Source: Capitella teleta (lineage: Eukaryota; Annelida; Polychaeta; Capitellidae). Taken from it: DNA of 64,000 bases. This document shows, one piece after another, positions 13,106-25,500 of the stretch (its first letter is position 1; every line of letters starts with the position of its first letter). The translations under genes were made by a program, and so were the position numbers. The notes under the pieces are model-generated. The model had not been told where the DNA came from, searched no databases, and saw nothing but the letters and a program-made list of their open reading frames with translations. Location of the stretch: contig KB306072.1 of NCBI GenBank assembly GCA_000328365.1, positions 102,824 to 166,823 of the forward strand, in the 5' to 3' direction.

Positions 13106-16100
13106 CTAGTCCTCCAGTGAGAGAGAATTCATCCCTTGATTCAGTGCCCAGCCTGGAAAAAGTGAATTTTAAAATAATTTAAAAATCAATATTTCTTACG
13201 AACCTCTACCAAAGCCAGTTGCCTGAGTAGAGTTGGAGCTACCATTATTGCTGCCTCGACTAGAAGTCTGAACAAAGCCGGAACTATCGTTAAAATTGGC
13301 GTTCCCTCGACCTCTGCCTGATAATCCAATGAAATAGATGAGTTTAATCAATGAATTAAACGCTTACCTCTGCCAACGCCTAAGGAAGCCCCACTCGCAG
13401 CGGATGATGCATATGACATTGGTTGAGATCTGCCCCGGGAGGCAGCAGCAGGGCCAGCTGCAGACGCTGCAGCAGCTGTTGCTGCCAGCCCTGCTCCACG
13501 ACCTGGAGAAATACAAAATCTACAATTAGTATTTTTATGCCAAGCAATTGTCATTACCATAGGGCTTTGACTGCATCGTCACATGAGATCCTACTTGCAG
13601 ACCACATTGACTGTCATCCTGAAAAGTGAGTGAGTTATGAAGAGTGTTTTGAGGTTACTACGCATACTGACGGCCGTGTCTCTCTGGGGGACGCCGTTGC
13701 TGAATTGTTTTTTTCTCTGCAAAAAAACAAAATAGTGAGAAACAATAACTGGAATGGAATGCAATTAACAAAAGTGGAATTAACAATAATGGGGATAAAA
13801 ATACGCGTATAAAATCTAATGAAAAAGTGCTAACTTGCTGTTCTTTCTGCAGTTGCTGGGCAACTGCATCTGCCAATAACAATTGCCCTTCTGGCGGACC
13901 GGACGTCTGTTTGGATGCATTGGGTCGCTGGGAGGGGAAACCAGGCTGATTTGGATTCTATTGGGAAAAGAGATAACAAATGAACTCCCAACACACAGAA
14001 TGAATTATTGATACAATTTTCAACATTACATAAACTCGGAAGAAATTGATATCAAATAGAGCATAAATAACTCACTGGCTTGGACTTTTGGCTGAAACTG
14101 AACGTGGATGGTTCAGGGGCATCAGGAAGCATGAAAGGAGATGGTCTTTGATCGGCCAGTGTCCTCTGTCGTGCTGCCTCTTCCAAGGTCAGATGCGGTT
14201 GAGAACTGCTCTTGGGAGGGTTGGACTGAGCCAGACAGCGGGGCTTGCTGATAGGGTTGCGCATAGTGTTTGGTGAGTCATCTGCGGACATTATTTGGTG
14301 ACGCCGGATGGTTTTAATCAATCAACATACCAGCCCATCCTTGAGGTCTGGGAAGATCTTCAACAGGGGGAGGGGCTGATCTGCCAGCAAACCGGTTTTC
14401 ACCTGTGAAAGCACCAGATGAAAATAAAGTCCACATTATGCTTGGTGCTAATACTCAGTGCAGCCGGTCGAAGGGCGCCCCGTCCCCATGCAGAAGTGGG
14501 CGCTGAGGGCTCAAAAGTGGCAAACCCTAGCGCAGAAAAACAACAATGCAGCAGACTTATTTGGCGACAGGATAATACGCACTGGCGTCAGAAGTAACTT
14601 GCACTGAATCCGTATCAGATGCGATTGTTGCAGTGTCGTCATCATCATCATAAATGTCATCGTCATTATATGTGTTGGATGCGCCAGAACTGGAGGCTGC
14701 AGAGGAGAACTGAGCTGCTCGTTGGTTCAAACGCACGTCCCTTGCGGGGAACGGTCCGGATGACTGCTGCATGCTCTGGTAGGTGTTGTGCTGTCTGGGG
14801 GGGCCTCTGGGGCGGTCTCTCATTGGCTCAGAAGACAGCGTGTACGTGCAGAAGCCAACGGTGCTGCTCATTTGGGGCATGTGGTTGGGAGTCAGGGGAT
14901 AGTCATAGGCCTCTTCTGTCGACAGTGAATCCAAAATGGCAAATCTGTGGATTGCGAATGTCATCAGAGATCGTCATCAGTGATCAATTTCACTTTGTGA
15001 TAGGAGATTATAACAACCTCAAACCCTCGTTACAAAAACCAGAAAAGAATTTGTGAAAAAAGTTGGAAAAAAAAGAGAAAAAAAACAGCGGGCCATCACA
15101 ATATAATTATGGTTTGAACAATTGATCTCTGTTCTGATGGCGTCAGAGGAAGATTCCACCGCATGCACCTCAACATATGCATAGCAATCAATCAATCATT
15201 TAATTCGATCATTATAGAACAGTTCAAATAATAAATCAGGGAACATGGGTCAAAGGTCTTTGGTCAAAGCACTCACGCGTATCGCTTGGCGACTCCCAGG
15301 GCACAGTGCTTCACTTCCTTCTCTTCGTGATATTTGCACCTGATGAGGAAAACTAATCAGTTGCCGTGGTTACCTCTTGAACTAACCATGATCCTTGAGT
15401 GTGGTCGAATCTGGTGGTGGTGATGGTATCAATGGCTGATGAGACGGCTACTTGTCTGCCTGTGCGTGCAAACAAGTTCACTAACATGTTCTCCACGTGG
15501 TAGATCTTGTGTAGGCGGTTCACGTAACCTAGATTAGCGTGCACGTGCAGCCAGTCCATGCAGGACTCCACTATCTGCATTTCTGCTCCCTTCAGTGCAA
15601 GAAAGGCATGTTACCTAAGGGAAGATGGGCATAATTTAGTTCTCTCACCAAACAGTAGATCGGAGGGTATTCCCTTTTCTCGTTGTTAGGGTTGACAAAA
15701 TTCTCAAGACGGACCCAGAGTCCTGCGTAATTATCGGACGCCTCGGAGAATCCACTAATGGGAATCTGATGAGTGCTTTCGCCTGGGAATGCAAAAGCAA
15801 TACTTGAGAGTCCATTGGTTTGTGAATTTTAAATCCTTTAATTCAACACAATGAGTAGGAAAAGGAGCGACTAAAAATTTGAAATGACGACCTGATTAAT
15901 TATGCAGAGATATAAGAGAAAACAGAACTCACTGTGACTAGTGCAATCATATCGGAACCCAAGAGGAATTGGACCTGAGACAAAAAATCATTTTGTGAGA
16001 GTTAAAAAAAAAGTTACATGTTAATCTCCTCACCAGGATTAATAAACTGATGGAGAACCTTCTTGATCCCATCCTTCATGGAGAACTGCACCATTCCCAC

Positions 16101-16870
16101 CTCAAGGGGAAGATGTCCCTGATTGGGAACCACACACAGATACTGGAAAGAAACCAGCACAAACGTCTCCTCTTTGATACCTGAAATTGAACGCAATCAG
16201 AAGCCATGAACTACAAATGGAGTCCCAATACCATCGCCTTCTGGCCAGCAATTAAAGACATCTTTCCTCTCTTTGTCAATTCGCTTTGTGATCTCTTCCA
16301 GTTCATCTTTCTTATCCTGAAAACACGAAACAAGCAAACAAAATGAAACAAAGTTGAGAGTCAGAATCGCACCGCAATCAGGTTTCCTCTATTATCTCTC
16401 TTACTCAGGTTCAGCGGTTCACCCTTGGAGCGGGCCTTCTCCTGCCGTGCAATGCGCTCGTAGGGTTCACGCTCAATGTGAGACATGCGCTGAAACAATT
16501 AATAAAGGAAGTTAATTAAATATTATATAATAATTATATCAATTTCATGCCCTACACAGAGAAATTTGCATGAATTCAGCACAAACATAGAAATATAAAA
16601 TTCAACTTTTTCTGCTATCATAATATTTGGCTGAAATCAGCACTTTACATTATAATAATACAAGGAGATCTTCAATTAATAACTTGAATTTGAATCAAAC
16701 AAAATCCTTAAAATATGCCGATGACTCACCTCCCAACGAGGGGTGGCTTCGGGAAGAGCGTCAGCCATGCAGTTGATGGTGTGGCCCTCTTTCCTCAGCT
16801 GAGGGATCAGTTCCTGGATGAACCAACCAAACGCGTTCTTCTGCTTATTCTTGTTCTTGTTCTTCCCCAT
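13106..16870 (-). CDS. MAEL: Maelstrom: HMG box, Maelstrom domain and long RG-containing tail
   Basis: Maelstrom acts in piRNA-guided silencing of transposons in germline nuage and nucleus. There are 18 coding exons from 16730-16870 to 13106-13152; 722 aa against 434 in human. Residues 1-75 are an HMG box (NAFGWFIQELIPQLRKEG, then ADALPEATPRWE, continuing MSHIEREPYE). Residues about 90-310 are the RNase H-like Maelstrom domain: EVGMVQFSMKDGIKKVLHQF, INPG, IPLGFRYDC, THQIPISGF and the terminal W-C-x-YHE ... HCAL motif split across a splice (15387/15339). The remaining 410 residues are low-complexity with an Asp run and several RG motifs. The ATG at 16870 is the first Met after a consensus acceptor at about 16911 and directly precedes the box. 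The exon 14 donor was chosen as GCC|GTCAGT because only that phase avoids a stop. Confidence 0.94.
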
Positions 16871-18447
16871 GGCAACCACTTATTTAGCTGATTTCCAATA
16901 AAAATATCCTGAAAAAGCCACAAATCTGCACAACTCCAAAGGTGAAAAATAACTGTTCGCTGCCCTCTGTACAATGTGTTATGTATGGTACCTCTACTCA
17001 AAATAGAGAATAGGGTTTTCCAATGGTTAATACAACCACGCTGTGGGAAAACCCCTTATGCATATAATTACCATGTGTGAATATCTCACAATTATTACCT
17101 GCCTCTAATCTCTGTTCAGCCAAAATATGATAAATACATTTACACATTTATGGTATAATTATAAAAAGTTTAAAGTTCAAAGTTCAAAGTTTAGTATTTA
17201 AATGTATTATGGGTGATTGATTTTAATCCTGCTAGGGTGGCATGCGAGAGACGAATTGCAGATAACATGAACAGTATATACTGTTAGATAAAAATCATCA
17301 GACAGTCGTAAACTCGGAACAGGTTTCTAGCATGCTCTACTAACCAGAGTTGATACAGTACTCAGGGAACGTAGTTAGAAAGCGTGAATAACTCACTGAG
17401 TGCGTTTCCCTTCAGTCTTATTCGTGGAGTGCTGATAAAACGCAAATGAATGCTATAATATTAGGCAGGGTTCTACTTTCATCATAATCCAAATATTAAT
17501 TTGCATTAAAGCTGTGACCTTTATATGCATATTGCTCACACCATGAGTTAGTGAAGGTGAATAACACAATGTATGATGTCATAAGGTTTTTTGCTGGGTT
17601 TTATGGCTCAATGTACCCAATCCATTCTGCTGATACATGCCCCATTATTAACAGGTCTACTGAGCTACACGTGTGTGATGGGTATGTCATAATATATATA
17701 TAGCCTAAGTCTATAATTTAAATAATATAGCCAAAGCCCATTAAGTAAATGTTGGTGTGTATTTCCTGATAAGACCAGCTATAACAGTACATAACTGATG
17801 AACAAGGGTCGGGTGTGTTACGATATTAGATCATAAGGCTCATATGTTGTTTGCATGTTTCTGTTGAAATTGGCTCCATCGTACGTGCTGTTATTATTTG
17901 AAGGTATATAGTACCGGTGCTATGTAGACAGACACTCAGAACTGTCGTGTTTAACACTATTCGTCACCCTGCTCCAGCTAGGTAACAGTATGGTGATTAG
18001 TCAAAATCACGCAGTGTCAGTGACAAGTCAGTCAGCTGCATAGGAGTCTTGGACAGTCAGTGTGTCAGCTTGCGACAGCAGATAATAGGGTATTGAGTAG
18101 CTCCCCAAGGGTAGCGGAGCAGTTCCTACCCACCACGCTGTATATACTACGCTATGGCTTGGGAAGCTAGGTATTGAGGTGATGTGGTTAGTGACAGCAT
18201 CAGTGCATGTTTGTCACTGATATAAAATGATTATTGTTATGATTGTTGCCATTAGCTAGATTATTCAATCATTTTACCGTTCATCGCGAACTTTCAATCA
18301 ATGAGCCAAAAATTCGCGACACGAAATATATTAATACTAAACTAATTACTAATAAGTAATATTGATTACGTCTTATTGTACTACTTGTCTGTGTTGTCAA
18401 TTCAAGTTGATTCTACGAAGTTGTACGAAAAATGAGCGAGGACTTAC
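16871..18447 (-). other. Probable first intron of maelstrom
   Basis: No coding exon is seen. The intron would run from the donor at 18447 (GAG|GTAAGT on the minus strand) to an acceptor at about 16911 (GGCTTTTTCAG). The sequence is AT-rich without recognised repeats. Confidence 0.45.
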
Positions 18448-18560
18448 CTCGAAATAAAACCTTCGAACCGACTCCCGGACAGGTGCTCTACAGTTGAGAG
18501 GGATAAAACTGAATAATTATCAACCCCAGGCGTGAATGTTCCGAGTTGAGAAGTTGAGCA
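18448..18560 (-). promoter_or_regulatory. Candidate maelstrom 5' UTR exon and promoter
   Basis: The minus strand has a textbook donor (TTTCGAG|GTAAGTCC) at 18448 with a non-coding sequence upstream. The far end is a guess, as no TATA box or initiator is clear. The tandem TCATAACG words at 18613 and 18631 lie just upstream. Confidence 0.35.
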
Positions 18561-19559
18561 AATCACTTGACTAAAACCCGGATCATACGGAACGATGGAT
18601 CGCCTCGATATATCATAACGCATAAAAATATCATAACGCACTCAATAATTGCCAAACATGACAAAAGCAGCTTATACTTATGATTATGTAATCGGTGCAT
18701 CTAGGGATCAGCATCTTTTCCGGGAATGTGGTAAAACTTCCAAGTAAGTTAGGGGCTTGGAATTACAGAAAACAAACGCATGTATAATGTACATAATAAT
18801 AAATTATATTAATGCGCACGTGTCTAGGGCCTACTGCAATTCATGTTCTGCGCCATTAATACAATTTACGCAGTCCTAATTGCTTTTCCCTTTGACCAGA
18901 GTTGCACATCAGGGTATATTTAACAAGTGTATTGTACAGAGTAATAACACGTCACATAAATGCTCATAAGTCAGATGCAATATCAGCTGTTATCTAAGGA
19001 AAATTCGAAGTTGTCTGAAAACGTTGTTCCCATGCTGCCCAACATGGCCAACCATTGGCTTCACTGCAGAAACGCAGCAGTATGATGCATGAGGCATACG
19101 GTTGCATACTTCGCAGTGTTCTCTCATCTTACCACAGAGAAATAATATTATTTCTTTCTCTTGGTGAAACGGAAAACTGTGCAAATTAGGTGAGGCTGCA
19201 GATGAAAAGCAATTGCTCTAATTGCTCATTTGCGAAATCATCACCAATCGTGCACCGTAGGCCTACACAGCAAACGATAGCAACCAGTCCACCTGGAAGT
19301 CACTCATGATCAACCGTGTGGATGTGGGAGGCTGAGGTGTCAAACGTTATTTTGCATAAATCAACCACTCATCCAAATTTGCAAGTCTTTTAACCATCAA
19401 AAATCATAACGCACTTTTTCAGTAACTCGAAAGTAGAATTAGAATGGCCGTTTATTTAATAAACGGATATTTACAGTAGATAAAATAGTATAAATTTGTT
19501 GTTGATGGTCCCCAGGATCCTAAAGTTTCAAAAGCCAAAAGTTGAATATGGTAAGTTTT

Positions 19560-20280
19560 TGATAGATAATAGTATTTGGCCAGCTTGCAGTTCATTATTT
19601 TAGAGTCGCATAGTGTATGTAACGGTCACATACCAAATTAGAGTTTTGCCATGAGACCAGGGATATAAGGTTAGTCCATCTGGTCGCTTGCCATCTGTTC
19701 TAGATAGACTGTTGGGCTCTAACATGCTCGGGATGTTTACCGTTTGTAAGCTCTTCTTGATCAGGTGGTTCAGTTCTATGTGTCGAGGGAAGCGGCCCGC
19801 ATTGAGGTGACACGAAAGTCCGTGGATGCCTAGCAGTCCTTTCTCTTTCTACAACGGCATAACGAGGTTTCACATATCTTGCATCCGAGTCGAATTGCAA
19901 CAGTTGTTCTAAATTCATCCATAGAAAGAAGAGGGCCGAGGTTTGTGTGCGGAATGGCGTGCATGCAATCTCCACGGTGGTGTGCTTGTGAGGCAATTAA
20001 TCTGGCCTTTGCGTATTAATCGGATTGGCTGATGAGTTTGGCGAAGTTCTTCTGTTGTCCCACTCTCGATGAGTTTCCCTCGACTCCGTGGAGTTCCATG
20101 TTAATTCAGCTTCTTGCAGATCCCTTGATTCATGAGTGGAGGATGTTGCAATTTGCGTCGTCAACTGGGCTGATGCAGAACGAGGAGCGATGTAAGCTGA
20201 GAGTGCTATTTCAGATCGTATTCCAAGACCTCTGAGTCGGATGGGTAATGACGCTTGTTGCCAGGAGTTTGTATTCAATA
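19560..20280 (-). mobile_element. LINE relic, 3' part of the polyprotein
   Basis: The minus strand carries NSWQQASLPIRLRGLGIRS, matching the SW-QA-LP-GGLGIRS block after reverse transcriptase in several LINE groups. Lower down, in other frames, it carries GIHGLSCHLNAGR and then DGKRPDGLTLYPWSHGK, matching the IHGLSCRRSAGR ... DGKRPDG block that ends such proteins. Frame changes show it is dead. The 5' part, including the catalytic reverse transcriptase core, is absent. A perfect 9-bp palindrome lies just past the end at 19448-19466. Confidence 0.75.
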
Positions 20281-20289
20281 GCCTCTCAC

Positions 20290-22165
20290 AGGCGCTGTGA
20301 AATTACAGGAGCACGTGACTTGATGTGTTGATTAAACGCAATGTAAAATTGTGCCGAAATACAGGAAGCTCGAGGAATAGGGGTGTTTGAGATATCAGTG
20401 CTCGAGTTATTGAGATTTCACTGTAGGATACATGTAATTAACGAATTTTAGGCCGGGCCTTATCCTCACAACGCTCGTCTTTCAGGCAACTGAATTGTTC
20501 CATGCATCAGATTCCTTTTTGGAGGTGTTCAACAGAAGTGATTAAAATCACCACAAAGTACTTTCTGTCGGCAATAAATGATGACCAGTCGTAAACCTTA
20601 ATGTACCCTCTCAAACATCAATTGCATTATGGCAAAATATGGCTGTAATTAAATATCCAAACCACAGTTATATTGAATGTGAAACTTGTTCAGACAAAGA
20701 CGACTTTATTCACACAATAATATTCAGAAAAATGGCTAAAGCTATGCGCATAAAATATGTGTATAAAAACACTTCTTTGAAGAGATAGTGAAATAAAATA
20801 TTAAAGATAAAATAATCGAGAGCATTGCATCTAATACCAATAGTAAACTAAAAATAAGAAAACATTTTTAGCAGATTCAATTCTAGTGTAGCAATCACAG
20901 CGCTATGCATATTTAAAACATTCACACGAAACATTATTACAACTTTTGAGATTCAACTAGGAATAATAAATGTAGTGGAGTACATCTGTGAAAAAAATAA
21001 GTGGAACGCCCAGAAAATTGCAACAAAAGGTTTTTCCAACGGTTTTGAGTAATATTCGGGGTGCTTGTGGAGGAATTTTTTTTTACTAAAATCGGGGGTC
21101 GGGAAAGGTTTTTTTTTCCTCCTAATTATTCTGGTACCTTGATTACGCCAAAGGTGAGTTTACCGTTCAAACATAGGCAACAAGTATATCAAAATGAAGA
21201 TCTATATAAAACATGATCAGAAATGACTCAAAACATACTAATATGTGTACCTGTGAATTTCTGGTAGGGCCATTTAATCCCAGGTGCGAAAATTTCTGGA
21301 AACGTCAAATTTATTTGCTTAATATTAGCATTTCAGGCCAAAAGACTTGCACATCATTAGGGAAATATTTATGAAGAGAGTGGTAGTACTATTAATTAGT
21401 TAATTAACCAATTAGTGTAGTTATTTCAATTAATGAAAGCGACTTCGAGAAGTAATGACCAAAATGCACCTTTGGATATTGGATAGTCGATACCATATCT
21501 CAATTACATCTGTAAGCCTACTAAGCCAAAGACATAGGGCTTCAATTCCGCTGGATAAATACATACTTCACATATCCCAAAGTATATATTAACCAAGATC
21601 AAGTCAAGGATGAATGTGTCCATGTACATATTTATGCATAATTTTTATGTATTAATAATAGTGCCGGCTGATTGCATGATAAGCAATTCCAAGTTCAAGG
21701 AGCTGGTAAATTTTACACAAAGCAGATCATTGATGTCCCCGGGAAGGCTTCTTTACATCTCCCATAACAAGTCCCAGGGTGGAAGAGATAATATAATCAA
21801 CAGAAAAAATACCTTTCCGATGCCCGATTTTGGTAAACTTTTTTCCCTCCATTAGCACCATGAAACCTACACAAAACCGTTGAAAAGCCCTTTGTTGCAA
21901 TTGTTTTGGGGGTGAACTACAGATATACTCCACTAGTAGTGCACTGCTATTACAAGCTAAAAATAACTTGTTGATTTTGATGTAGAATATTGATTTACTT
22001 GTTGAAGCACATTTTCACTGCTTGAATAATGTCCCCCCCACACAAACTCAAGATGGGGAGGAAAAAGTCTGGGGACAGCTTCAGATTTTTCATGACTTCC
22101 TGGAAAAATAATGTTTAATTAGGAAGCATTTTGTTTTGCGTATACAACACATTTTGGATGTAAAA
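20290..22165. other. Intergenic, no gene seen
   Basis: AT-rich on both strands, without splice-bounded exons or recognised repeats. It may include the 3' UTR of the homeobox gene ending at 22523; no clear minus-strand poly(A) signal was found close to that stop. Confidence 0.5.
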
Positions 22166-22361
22166 TTGAATAGTTGAATATTTAACACAATTAATTAAGA
22201 TTTATCAATTTAAAATGCTTGATTAAGATTGAATAATCAACATAAGTAATTAAGTTTGAATAATTACACTGCTTAATTAAGATTGAATACCCGGTAATAA
22301 AGATAAGTGATTAAGATTGAATCATTAACATAATCAATTGAGATTGAATAGTTAACATATT
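22166..22361. repeat. Degenerate 27-bp minisatellite
   Basis: Six to seven units of about 27 bp each start ATTAAGATTGAAT, followed by a variable ATTAACATAA-like part. One unit is expanded to 34 bp. It lies some 160 bp downstream of the homeobox gene stop and so may fall in its 3' UTR. Confidence 0.75.
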
Positions 22362-22522
22362 ATTAGTTTGGGATTCTCACAGAATAATCCCAGAGACTGA
22401 AAAAAAGTAATATACCTGAAAAAATTAAGAAAAAGAAGCGAAAAATAAAGAAGAAGAATACATGTAGTGCCTGAGAAGCCACGTACAATTAGCTACCAGT
22501 GTTCACAAACTCAAACACAACT

Positions 22523-25500
22523 TTAAACAGATGTCACCTCTGCTAGTTGGGTTTTGTCGACTTCTGCAGCCTCATCTGAATCTGCAGAACCTGAAATAAT
22601 AATAAAACAATTCACAATTTGTGAACAACGAATTCAAGGGAACCAAATTGCATGACATAATTATCAGCATAAGTGCCGCTTAAGAATTGATTATCTCACT
22701 TGCATCATTTGAAGTTGAGTTTTGAGGGCAGCTTAAAGGAGATGGAGTGCTCCTGCAACGACTTCTAGTGCTCCTTCTTGCCTTCACAGCAGAATCAGAA
22801 GGAGGCTTCGCAGATTTCTTCAGCTGAGCACGCGCGTTCTGAAACCAGATATTGACCACTTTGGCGCTGAGGCCGGCCATCTCAGATATGCGCTGCAAGT
22901 CATCCCGGGACGGTCTGTCATCCAATTGGAATTCACTCTGCAGAATTTGGAGCTGGATGTTGGAGAACTTTGTGCGATCTCTTTTGAGCACAACTCTCGA
23001 TCGGCGGTTTGACTGCTCAATGAGTTTCCTTTTCCGCATTGTGTAATTACCTGAAAAGAGGAAAGTTCAAGTTTATCAATCATTCAATAACATTCCACAC
23101 ACCTCCTATGTGAGCGATTTTAGTCACAAGGCGTCCTTTGATATTGCATTTTGAAGTTGAGGGAACAGCGTCATCTTCAACCAAACTGCACATCTCAGAG
23201 TCATCCTTTTTGACTGAGCTTGAGGAGTTCACCACAGTTGTATCTGTGACTGAAGTTGAGGCCTCATTGGAATTCATAACATCATCTGAAGTTGAGGTCA
23301 TTGCAGTGCTCTCTGCTACACGATCGCCATTTGTTGCTGAGGAGGGTTCACTGCTCTCAAGGGTCACAGCGTCTCCTGTCAAACTGGATTTCACAACATC
23401 AGCTCCAACCGAGGTCAAAGTCTCAGCCTCATCAGCCAGGTAAGACGTGTTGGCCTCTGAAGCAGACTCAGAGTCATCTGAACACATGATGCTGCTGCCG
23501 CTGCGAGCGCTCAATCTCGCTCCTCTTTCTAGAGTTGAACGTCGTGGCATTGATTTCTTCTCCAGGGCACGGGAGTTCTGGAACCACACCTGAGTCACTC
23601 TCCTCGTCAATCCAGCCATCTTGGAAATGCGCAACAGCTTCTTTCCAAGAGGCTTCGGATCCAATTCGAATTCACTCATGAGAATCGCAATTTGTTCTTC
23701 AGTGAAGTTGGTTCGGGATCTGCGGTGCCGTCTGATAATATTCTGCTGCGGCTGACTCAGCTTGCGCCTCACTTCAGGAGGGGGCTCCTTTTGAATCGTT
23801 TCAGCCTCCTTTGGAGCGGGAGAAATCCTCACAATTGGAGACTTACTCACAGCAGGTGGCACGGGTGACTTGTACAGCGAACCAATCAGTCCTTTCGCAC
23901 TCTTTCGCATCTTGTTTTTTCTTTGCAACGCTCGTGAGTTCTGGAACCAGACTTGAGTCACTCTCCTTGTGAGTCCCGCAAGATCTGCAATCCTCTCCAA
24001 TTCTTCCCGTACTGGGTTTGTGTTCAACAGGTATTCACCATGCAGGATTTTTAGCTGCTCGTCAGAGAACTCTGTTCGCACTCTTTTCCCCATTCCTCCT
24101 CCGCATGAATCTATACCTGTCAATGACATTTCAGTTGTAAATTAATCCATTCAGCATTAAGATGACTTTATTTTCTAAGACTGCCAGCAATTTCTGTCCA
24201 TCTATTGTTCTGAACGCCGGCATCTTTCGAAGCACAAATTTTTTTTTGACACATCACACATGTTATACAGATTTTATTTAACAATAAATTCATGAGAAGG
24301 TAGTGCTTCTAGTGGGTATGAGATAGCATGAAACACGGAGCCACGCTCAGAGCAACACAGCCTGGCCAGCACCAGTTGACCTCAAGGTAGAAAGTGTACT
24401 GCGTTTTCCTAGGACGGCCTGTGGTCTGCTTCTGGTAGATCAAATATCCTTGCAGAACCATGCTGTTCTTGCTGAACTGTCATTCCCTGCAGTTAATGCC
24501 ACTCATGTGCTTATTGTACGAAAAGACGCAGCTCGGCTTCACGATGTGCTCATTGGTGGCACGGTTGTTTTCACCGGTGGCCTGCATGACACGAGTCGAC
24601 CGTAGTTAGCATGAGAAGATTTCTGCACGTCTTGCATTGCATCTCTGCTCTGTTCAACACAATACACTCACCACGTGCGAGGTCGGGGATTGGTGTGGAA
24701 GTGGTCTGTGTAGATTTGATAGCTGACACCCCTGAGGTCATAAGCCAAGAGGTCATGAGCCACACGGTAAGCGTGGCCATGCTCTTGGGGGCGGTCTACA
24801 TGGCCGGTGTACACAATCCACGATGTCGTCGCTTGACCACTCACATATTCAATATCCTTAATCCAAACTTAGCAGGTTTGTTGGGGTCATATACACAGGG
24901 TTGTGACCTCGCCACAAAATGGTAGCCTCATGCAGGCAAAGATGCAGGCGATAGAAGGGTCCTTCCATTGCTTCTTCCCCTTTGTGTTGTCTGCCAGATG
25001 GAAGAATTAACTCAGAACGATTGCGTGTCATAACAGATGAGAAGAACGGTGTGTTTGTTATCTCATCAGACGTCCAATAGTTCTGAATTTTGGGTTTATG
25101 CACTAACCCCATTGCAACAACAAACGCAAAGAACAGCTTCAGCTTCTCCGTGTCAGTATCTCTCCAGTCTTTGATGCGCAAATTCCGAGGAAAGGTGCCT
25201 CTGAGGTGACAGGCAAAGTATTGAGCAGTGTACCAGACCCTGAAACCAGGAAAACCCAGGAGGGTGAAATATCACCCTCCTAAAAATGCTGAGGCGGGTG
25301 ATTATAGCGAGCGGATAATAAATGTTTGGAAAGGTTTTGTGGTTGCCATAAAATAATTAACATTTATTTCATGAACACTATGAACTTCAACAACAAAACA
25401 AAGAATAAACAGCTCAGATGATACCGATCAACCAAAAATTGCTAGGTTTGAAACTATAATTATTATCTCTCTTAGCTGTCCGATTCTGAAGCTGAGCTGC

